The notes under the pieces: generated by a model
Databases searched by the model: none
What the model was told of the DNA's origin: nothing
What the model saw: the letters and a program-made list of their open reading frames with translations, nothing else
Origin: Pseudorasbora parva
Lineage: Eukaryota > Chordata > Actinopteri > Cypriniformes > Gobionidae
Direction: 5' to 3'
Assembly (NCBI RefSeq): GCF_024679245.1
Contig: NC_090174.1
Coordinates: 16,166,933-16,230,932, forward strand
DNA length: 64,000 nt
Part shown: positions 51,814 through 61,500 of the stretch, piece by piece
How positions within the stretch are numbered: the stretch's first letter is position 1
Layout of the letters: each line of letters opens with the position of its first letter
Translations under genes and position numbers: made by a program

Positions 51814-52054
51814 AGGGGTACTTCAGGACTCGGAAGATCAATGCATTTAAACTGGGTAATTTATGTAGTAGAAATGTGAAATTATTTTTGAATTTTTTGC
51901 CTTCTAGACTGCGTTAAGACAGAAAATGTATTTTTGGCTCATGTGGATGAAAGACAACAACTCACGGAATTTGGGCCAACCAAGTGAATCATTTGAAGAT
52001 ACTACCAGATTTCTACTGATATAAAGCGTAATGCTAAATCGCTGAAGTAATCCT
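51814..52054. mobile_element. Short TTAA-flanked MITE
   Basis: AGGGGTACTTCAG after TTAA (51810-51813) pairs with CTGAAGTAATCCT before TTAA (52055-52058). It is 241 bp and non-coding. Confidence 0.8.
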
Positions 52055-52221
52055 TTAATGAAACTTTCACATGCCGCCAATACCATTGTATGAATGATCG
52101 TTTGTTGATGAATGTGCCGACTCAAAACACCCTTTAACCTCACAATTGTAAACAATTACATTAATGTGTATTAATGAGTAAAAAGTAGCTATAAATTATA
52201 TATTAAACTATAAAATACAAA

Positions 52222-52513
52222 TTAGTCTATAGTGTCATTTACTATAAATGAGTATGGTGTGGGTTTGTTTTTCAAGGATGCCAAAATGTCTGCCAAGAGA
52301 GTCCCAAGTATCTCAGTAGGTTGTTTACCTGTTAAGATGTTGTAAATGACTGATCTTTTACTTCCCCTACCTCGGTCCTCAAGTTGCCTTGTGTGTGAGA
52401 GTGAGGCTGTTTTGAGTGCGTGTTTCATAGGTAGAGGTGTGGGAGGATGGGATGGCAGGTAGATGGCAAGAGTGCGATTTCCATTCTCTGGATGGACACA
52501 GCCAAGTGGAACC
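52222..52513 (-). CDS. ZP gene, last visible exon with stop
   Basis: The exon starts after CTTGGGTTCAG and completes the Arg codon left by the previous exon, giving [20 protein letters not shown]. It then runs [36 protein letters not shown] and [18 protein letters not shown], and stops at 52222. A good donor-like site (ACAG|GTAAAC, 52327-52329) lies inside, but the only acceptor nearby would leave a 39-bp intron, so read-through is preferred. No AATAAA was seen close by. Confidence 0.65.
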
Positions 52514-55500
52514 CTGAACCCAAGAGAAATACAATAAGGAATTTGCAGTTTCATGCATAGCTTTTAACATTGTTAAAGACTTAGATTCCCATCCTAAACA
52601 TGGACAAAGTTTAAAAAAAATAAGTTGGACGTTTGATGGAGTATTTCTGTATCAAAAATACTCCTTCCGGTTTCTCACAAGTTTCAGAGAGTTTTTTTCA
52701 AGTACAAGTCCGCTTGACGTCAACCGGGCGGAATGTCCTTGTATGGGCCGTACGGGCTCTTCTCCCGGAAGGGTGCGTGTGCACGAGTCAGGGAGAGAGC
52801 AAACGCATCATATACAGGTCCTTCTAAAAAAATTTGCATATTTCATCCGACCAATAAAAGAAAAGTGTTTTTAATACAAAAAAAAGTCAACCTTCAAATA
52901 ATTATGTTCAGTTATGCACTAAATACTTGGTCGGGAATCCTTTTGCAGAAATGACTGCTTCAATGCGGCGTGGCATGGGGGCATTCAGCCTGTGGCACTG
53001 CTGAGGTGTTATGGAGGCCCAGGATGCTGCGATAGCGGCCTTACTCTCATCCAGAGTGTTGGGTCTTGCATCTCTCAACTTTCTCTTCACAATATCCCAC
53101 AGATTCTCATGGGGTTCAGGTCAGGAGAGTTGGCAGGCCAATTCAGCACAGTAATACCATGGTTAGTAAACCATTTACCAGTGGTTTTGGCACTGTGAGC
53201 AGGTGCCAGGTCGTGCTGAAAAACAAAATCATCTCCATAAAGCTTTTCAGCAGATGGAAGCATGAAGTGCTCCAAAATCTCCTGATAGCTAGCTGCATTG
53301 ACCCTGCCCTTGATAAAACACAGTGGACCAACACCAGCAGCTGACATGGCACCCCAGACCATCACTGACTGTGGGTACTTGACACTGGACTTCAGGCATT
53401 TTGGCATTTCCTTCTCCCCAGTCTTCCTCCAGACTCTGGCACCTAATTTCCGAATGACATGCAAAATTTGCTTTCATCCGAAAAAAGAACGTTGGACCAC
53501 TGAGCAGCAGTCCATGCTGCTTCTCTGTAGCCCAAAAGTGGCTTGACCTGGGGAATGCAGCACCTGTAGCTCATTTCCTGCACACTCCTGTGCACGGTGG
53601 CTCTGGATGTTTCTACTCCAGACTCAGTCCACTGCTTCCGCAAGTCCTCCAAGGTCTGGAATTGGTCCTTCTCCACAATCTTCCTCAGGGTCCGGTCACC
53701 TCTTTTCGTTGTGCAGCGTTTTTTGCCACACTTTTTCCTTCCCACAGACTTCCCACTGAGGTGCCTTGATACAGCACTCTGGGAAACAGCCTATTCGTTC
53801 AGAAATTTCTTTCTGTGTCTTACCCTCTCGCTTGAGGGTGTCAATGATGGCCTTCTGGACAGCAGTCAGGTCGGCAGTCTTACCCATGATTACAGTTTTG
53901 AGTAATGAACCAGGCTGGGAGTTTTTAAAAGCCTCAGGAAACTTTTGCAGGTGTTTAGAGTTAATTAGTTGATTCAGATGATTAGGTTAATAGCTCGTTT
54001 AGAGAACCTTTTCATGATATGTTAATTTTTTTGAGATAGGAATTTTGGGTTTTCATGAGCTGTATGCCAAAGTCATCAGTATTAAAACAATAAAAGACCT
54101 GAAATATTTCAGTTGGTGTGCAATGAATCTAAAACTAATGAAAGTTTCATTTTTATCATTACATTATGGAAAATAATGAACTTTATCACAATATGCTAAT
54201 TTTCTGAGAAGGACCTGTATGCATTAGTTGAATCTGATTGATAGCCGTGGTTTATTTTTTTTAGAAATCTAGACGCACCCTAGTGGCAACAAATTTAATC
54301 TGCCCGTGAGTGTCGTCTAGCAACTCTCAATACCCTTCTGAGCTGTATTCCCCTAACTCTTGCCGGGCCAATCACAGCATGTATAGAGTCGGCGGGCGGG
54401 GCCATAATGACGACGGGCGAATTGCGTTTGCGTGCTTCTAGTAAACACAGAAACTGGCGAACGGCGGCGGTCTTTCGAATCAGCTTTGACCGCGACTCTG
54501 GAAGACTTGGAGTTAAGTCCTCCCTGTTTAATCTATCAGCGAGCTCTGTTTCACCTTCGTTGCTCTGGTTGGTGGTAGCGCTACCCTATCCTAATCTGTC
54601 AAATCATGCAATATGAGCTCATGATTGATTAGAAAGGGGTTTTATACCTGTAATGCAGATGAGGTTGACTGAGAGGTCTCAGGTGTGGAGGAAAAGGGGG
54701 TGTGTTTCTCACTTCATTCCTGTAAATCACCTGATCACCATCATGCTGCATTTAAAACATGTTTAGGATTAAAAGTTCGGAAAGCAACCTGATTTTTTAT
54801 GAAGTATATTTAAAACTGTTTTATACATTTTCTACATTTAAAAAAAAAAGGCTAAAATACAGTCAATATGCATTGCTTAAACTAGAAACTTAGGGGCTGA
54901 CAAACTCCTACTGATGCAACAGTGCCACAGGAGTCTATGGAGAAGCTGAATATGGCTCTAGAGTGGTCAGTCTCAAGAGGTCTACAGGCAGGATCCAAGA
55001 GGGCTGTGTGATTTGGGTTCACTGGGGGAGAAGCTCCAGCTGTGTCAACCATCACCACTATTCTTCCATCAGGCAGACACACTGCACAAAGACGGAACAT
55101 GCCTTTTGATCTTCCGGATAAAGTTACAATTTGAATAGATCAATAGATCTTTGAATAGATGCCCATCAAGAGTAGTTTGTATAAGTTACCCAATAACTCT
55201 CTCACAGGGAACACACAGCGCTGCACATGAGTCTGTTCTTCAGCGGTTTCCAGATGAACTAAACTCACCAGCACACTCACTAACAGACCTTGCAGTCCCA
55301 AGCCCTAAGAAAAAGACGAAAGCACTTTATTGACCTTTTAGTTTTTAAATGATTAAAGTTGATACCAATAATCATACATGAATAAATGGCTGGTCTCAGG
55401 CCTTTCATGTACCTCATAGGCCATGCCAGGGGCATAAAGTGGCACCTCCAAGCTGAGGTAGAGCTCGTGCGGGTCTAGAGAAAATCCCCCCAGCTCCACC

Positions 55501-58500
55501 AGCTCCCAGTCCAGCCTCATTCCTCCTACATACAAACTCCACTCAGAGGAGTCTATATTACCATAGTAAACCAATGTACGCACACCTTGCACTGTACATT
55601 CCCCTTCCAGCTTTGGCAGGACTGGGAGATAGACACAAAACAAATCCATTCTGTAATTGCTCTATTCATAAAGGACTAGACATGTGCCGATTTTCGATAA
55701 TGCGATTTATCACAATATATCACATGAATATGCACGATATTGTTATTGTGGGCACTTTAAAATATCTTAAATAATAATTTATTAATAATTAATAATTATT
55801 TTATAATGCACTCAAGAATACTTTGCCCATCAACCGTATAAATGCTCAACACCGCTGTATTCTGCGTCAAAGGGACGCAGCTCAGGTGTAAATGAGAAGC
55901 ACATGAACGAGTGAAGGAGACGCGCTGCTGAAGTGCCGCTCAGTGACAGCTAGGGCTGGGAATCGATTCCAAAAAGAATCGATTCCAAGGCTCTTTATTC
56001 ACTTGCCTCTCGCTTACTAATAATGATTGGAAGTCTATTTATTTTTTGCAAAAGGTTCTTTTGAGCAGTTAGTTTCAAATTATGAGTTAAAAATAAAACA
56101 ATTCAGCGTTTTTTGGTGTTTTTTTGTGCATTGTGTGATGACGTCACTAGAACGTAATTCTAACTACCGTATTTTCCGGACTATAAGTCGCTCCGGAGTA
56201 TAAGTCGCATCAGTCAAAAAATGCGTCATGACGCGGAAAAAAACATATATAAGTCGCACTGGACTATAAGTCGCATTAGGGCAGAGCTGGAGCCGCGCGC
56301 ATGCGAGCACGCGAGCACCCGCGCGCGCATGCGACCACCTGCTCGCGTGCACTCGCTCGTGCCCGCTTCACTGCATAACCCGAGCAGAAGAAAGAAAGTT
56401 TGAAGTGAGTGAGAAACTTGTAAGGGACTGGCGAAAAGCAGAGGTTACTTTAATTGTGATGAAGAAGAAAAAGAAATCTACTTGCGGACTGTAAGCAAGA
56501 TGGCCAGAGCTGAAGGAACGAGTCCACAGAGGCTTGAACTCTCTGCCGCGCGAGACGAACGCTGTGAGAATCGTTCTCCGCTGCATGTTTTACTACATGC
56601 TGTTTGTATTTTGCAGAATAAGATTTTCTTTATGGGAGCATTTTGTTTGTGTTCAGTCTTTCTAAGTTGTTGTGTATAAGTAAATATTAGGCTACAGGAG
56701 CAGCATAGAGCGCATTCTCGCGGCTATATGTTTATTCTTGTCAGTCAGTATGAATAAAATTTGATATATAAATTTGATATATTTCATAGTTTGGCTGTAA
56801 ATATACAGCCAAACTATGAAAAAAAGTGCGACTTATAGTCCGGAAAATACGGTACTTATTTTTATGGTATGAAACGTTCAAATCAAGCCATATGTGAATG
56901 CATATCGCTGATTATTACTATACCTTTCATTCACTTAGTTTAATAGTGTTTATTGTCATCGTTTCCTTCTGTGATCCTGCATCGTGGACAAGTTTGCTAC
57001 ATTTTGCACACAAAAACTCCATAATTTAAAATTGTGAAATGGTTCTGTTATCCACAACGGTAGGTTTTGAGCGCTGCTTACAGATGCAGATGTGAGGGTC
57101 TTATTTTAATTTTCCATTTTCTTTTATTTTCATTAATCCATTGATAACTGAAAGAAAATGCGCCTAGACTAGAGTACAGCTTAATGACCGAGTCTAATGT
57201 TGCTATAGTAATGAACGCAACTTGCTCGCGCAGCTGATTGACAAATAAACTGCGCACTCTTATATTATTGATTTTGTTAATATTGTGGTTAATTTAACTC
57301 GTACATTCTGTGCAAGCACTTATTTGAATTTAACTTAACTGTGCACATGCATTTTAGACATGTCATGTAGTTTTAAACATGCAATAAATGCACATCCATG
57401 AATAATGTGCTATCCTTTTGATTTATTAGGCTAAAACGGATTTACTTCTGGGCTATATGGGTCATTTCAGGAGAATCCATCATTTAAAATTCAGAGTTAT
57501 GGAAATGTATCATCATTTTATAAATAAAGTTTCGGAGAAGGATACTTTCTACATCCTTGTATCCTGCGGTCACTCCGGAACTAGGTTCACCATCGATTTT
57601 GTTTAAAAAAGAAGAATTGAAAAGGAATCGAAAACAACAGTGCGGAATTGATTCTTGGAATCGACTCCATCGATTCCGGAAACAGGAATCGATTCCAAAA
57701 ATTTCGGAATCGACCAGCCCTAGTGACAGCAGAGGGTGCTGATGAACTGCAGAATGCATCGGTTACCCCAGAAACCCCGCAAACAAAACAAACCGCATAG
57801 TTTTTAAAACAGCCATTCGTTTTTTGTAATCTCAAGGTTGTTCATCACAGCATCAAATACTTAAAGACTTAATATGCTATTTATTTTCAAACTTAAACAT
57901 TTTTATGTTTTAATCTGGACCACAACATGCCCTAATGATTAGAACTGTTCTAATTATTTGATATTGTTCAGTAAAACTTTGAAACATACGACTTCATTAT
58001 TTAACATGTTAATTCATTATTACCAAACTGACAATGAAAAATGCTTATAAAGAATTAATTATTCTAAGTAATGTTAATTTCTTAGTTACTGTTTAATAAC
58101 ATTAAAATCAAAATAACTTTTTTAATGGACCTAAGATAAAACTAACAATGATCAGTATTTCTTAACTAACATTACCAAAAACATTATACTTTCTGTACCA
58201 AATGTAGCTATTGCTCAATCTTAGTTAATGCATTAAATAATGCCACCTTATTGTAATTTGTAAGCCTATCTGTTCTTCTTTATAGTCTAATTCTTTTGCA
58301 CTTTAATCTGTTTGAAAATTGTACTTTTACAGCTCTGAAAAAAAAATCAGGGACCACTTAACATTGATTTCTCATTGATTTTAAGTGTTAAGTGGTCTCT
58401 TAAAATTTTTTTTCCAGAGCTGTATATATTTTTGGTGCATTATTTAAACATTCAGTTATTTTTGTTATTACAAAAATAGTCGTTAAAGCGGTTATGCTAT

Positions 58501-61500
58501 GGCAACATTTTTTTTGCAACTTATTTCAATATCGTGATATCATCGTATATCGTGATAAAACTTCAGCAATTAATCGCAACATAAAAAATTGATATCGGCA
58601 CATGCCTATAAAGAACACATTCCAACTTGTGGCTACATTCAAGCACTGTTTTTTAAGGGATTTCACACTGGAAGAGAATGGTTCACATGAAGCGAGAGGG
58701 GGAAAATTAAAAATAAAATAGGTGAAACCTGTCATGCAGACTACATAACTACAGAGACTACATGTAGGAGGTGGATTGAGTCCAGATTTTTTCCATTCTC
58801 AACTTTATAATGGACATTGAATGTAATTGTAAGCTAATCTCAATGACTTTCGATGCCGTCCCCCCTCCCCTCCCCTCTTTTAGAGAAGCTATATTTGTAA
58901 GTGAAAACAGCAATAGTTTCTTAGCACTACAGGTCCTTCTCAAAAAATTAGCATATTGTGATAAAGTTCATTATTTTCCATAATGTAATGATTAAAATGA
59001 AACTCTCATATATTTTAGATTCATTGCACACCAACTGAAATATTTCAGGTCTTTTATTGTTTAAATACTGATGATTTTGGCATACAGCTCATGAAAACCC
59101 AAAATTCCTATCTCAAAAAATTTGCATATCAGAAGTTAGATCTACAAAAGTTTCTCTAAACGAGCTATTAACCTAATCATCTGAATCAACTAATTAACTC
59201 TAAACACCTGCAAAAGATTCCTGAGGCTTTTAAAAACTCCCAGCCTGGTTCATTACTCAAAACCGTAATCATGGGTAAGACTGCCGACCTGACTACTGTT
59301 CAGAAGGCCATCATTGACACCCTCAAGCGAGAGGGTAAGACACAGAAAGCAATTTCTGAACGAATAGGCTGTTCCCAGAGTGCTGTATCAAGGTACTTCA
59401 GTGGAAAGTCTGTGGGAAGGAAAAAGGGTGGCTAAAAACGCTGCACAACAAGACGAGGTGACCGGACCCTGAGGAAGATTGTGGAGAAGGACCGATTCCA
59501 GACCTTGGAGGACCTGCGGAAGCAGTGGACTGAGTCTGGAGTAGAAACATCCAGAGCCACCGTGCACAGGCGTGTGCAGGAAATGGGCTACAGGTGCCGC
59601 ATTCCCCAGGTCAAGCCACTTTTGGGCTACAGAGCAGCAGCACTGGACTGTTGCTCAGTGGTCCAACGTTCTTTTTTGGGATGAAAGCAAATTTTGCATG
59701 TCATTTGGAAATCAAGGTGCCAGAGTCTGGAGGAAGACTGGGGAGAAGGAAATGCCAAAATGCCTGAAGTCCAGTGTCAAGTACCCGCAGTCAGTAATGG
59801 TCTGGGGTGCCATGTCAGCTGCTGGTGTTGGTCCACTGTGTTTTATCAAGGGCAGGGTCAATGCAGCTAGCTATCAGGAGATTTGGGAGCACTTCATGCT
59901 TCCATCTGCTGAAAAGCTTTATGGAGATGAAGATTTCGTTTTTCAGCACGACCTGGCACCTGCTCATAGTGCCAAAACCACAGGCAGGGTTTTTCCTACG
60001 TTTAAATTTTTTTGGCGGCCGCCAAAACAAATTTTTGTCCCGCCAAAGCCTTATTTGATGATTTATTGTGATTTATAAATTGACGTAGATTACTAATGCA
60101 CGTGCCAGGGCGTGCGTTAACTGACAGAGAACGAGCAGAGCCGTGCACACTCTCTTTCTCACTCGCACAGCAATCAAAATCAACCGAACTGACACAATGG
60201 TAAAAGGTCGAAAGATTGACTCCATGTTCCATGTGGCGCGTTCGCAAAATATTTTCTCTGAATTACTGCTGGATGTGAATTGTGCTTAAAAAAAAAAGGC
60301 ACCTCTTTTGAGACGTTTTGCACACGCAGCTGACATCAACCATACATTCAAATAAACAGAAAAATATCCTTATGAAGTGTTTTCTGTGTTGACAAATCTT
60401 TTGCGTTGTTTTAACGGTCTGTTTTAACAGCGGTTTCACATATAACGCGTCCGCTTTTGTCCGATTCGCGAACTAATGACTCATTTGAACCGATTCATTT
60501 AAATGAACTGATCTGTCCAACAGTGAACTCACAAATCGGTGTGTAATCATTTATTCACAACACCTCTGAAATGAGAATGCAAGTGTGCTTACCCCATTAA
60601 ACAAGAGGGGTTTGTAAGAATTTGTTTTAATAATCCACAGTATTTTCATATATTTATTTTGAGAAGGCCTATTTATATGATAATGTGTAGTATATTCCCA
60701 TAATAATAATAATAATAATAATTTAGACTGGAATAAGGTGAAACCAGAACAATGCAAGTTGTTGATAGACAATAATTGTATTAAATTGTATTTGGTAGAG
60801 AATTAGACTATTTGTAATTACATTTTAATGCTACTTTTTAATTGTTGCCAAAATAATTAATCGGTAAACCATGCAAACTGTGTAAAAACAAGGAACTAAA
60901 GAAACAAACATCAAGACATCATACATAATGAGATAAATGCATTTTTTAATATATATATTTTTTTAAATATTTATCGTCAGTATTGGGCTCACAGATCAAA
61001 CAGGTAGGTACTTTTACTGTTGCTGTGTGTGCGCATGCATGCATGTGTGTGGATGACCATGTCTGGTCAGCCACCACCGAAGACCATTTCTGACCCAGGA
61101 AAAACCCTGCACTGGTAAATGGTTTACTGACCATGGTATTACTGTGCTCAATTGGCCTGCCAACTCTCCTGACCTGAACCCCATAGAGAATCTGTGGGAT
61201 ATTGGCCCTCATTTATCAAAAGTGCGTACACCAAATTTCCAGCGTACACCTTGCGTACACCCAAACCCACGGTGACTTTGAGATTTATCAATATGGACGT
61301 TGGCGTACAGCACGCTCATATCCCATGTACGCACGTTTGAGTTAGAGCGAAAATGCACAGAAAAACAATTCCTAACACCACAAAACGCACTGGAAAGATA
61401 TGATATGACCCACTGTTAAAAACCACAACAACAACATTCAGTGTTTATTTTTGTGCAACATGAACGTCAATGTTTAATTTGTGTGTCTTTACCAAAGCGT

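Larger units (their letters stand above)
55677..58608. mobile_element. hAT-type element, outer shell of a three-level nest
   Basis: Ends TAGACATGTGCCGAT and ATCGGCACATGCCTA are inverted repeats flanked by TAAAGGAC (55669-55676) and TAAAGAAC (58609-58616), an 8-bp duplication with one mismatch. It is non-coding and lies in the 7.3-kb ZP intron. Confidence 0.8.

Noticed and set aside
51904..52155. 83-residue - strand frame next to the ZP exon
   Set aside because: Most of it lies in the 241-bp TTAA MITE and has no ZP features.
52290..52328. 39-bp intron in the last ZP exon
   Set aside because: It has GT...AG ends but is too short for a vertebrate intron. Reading through keeps the frame, so it was kept as coding.
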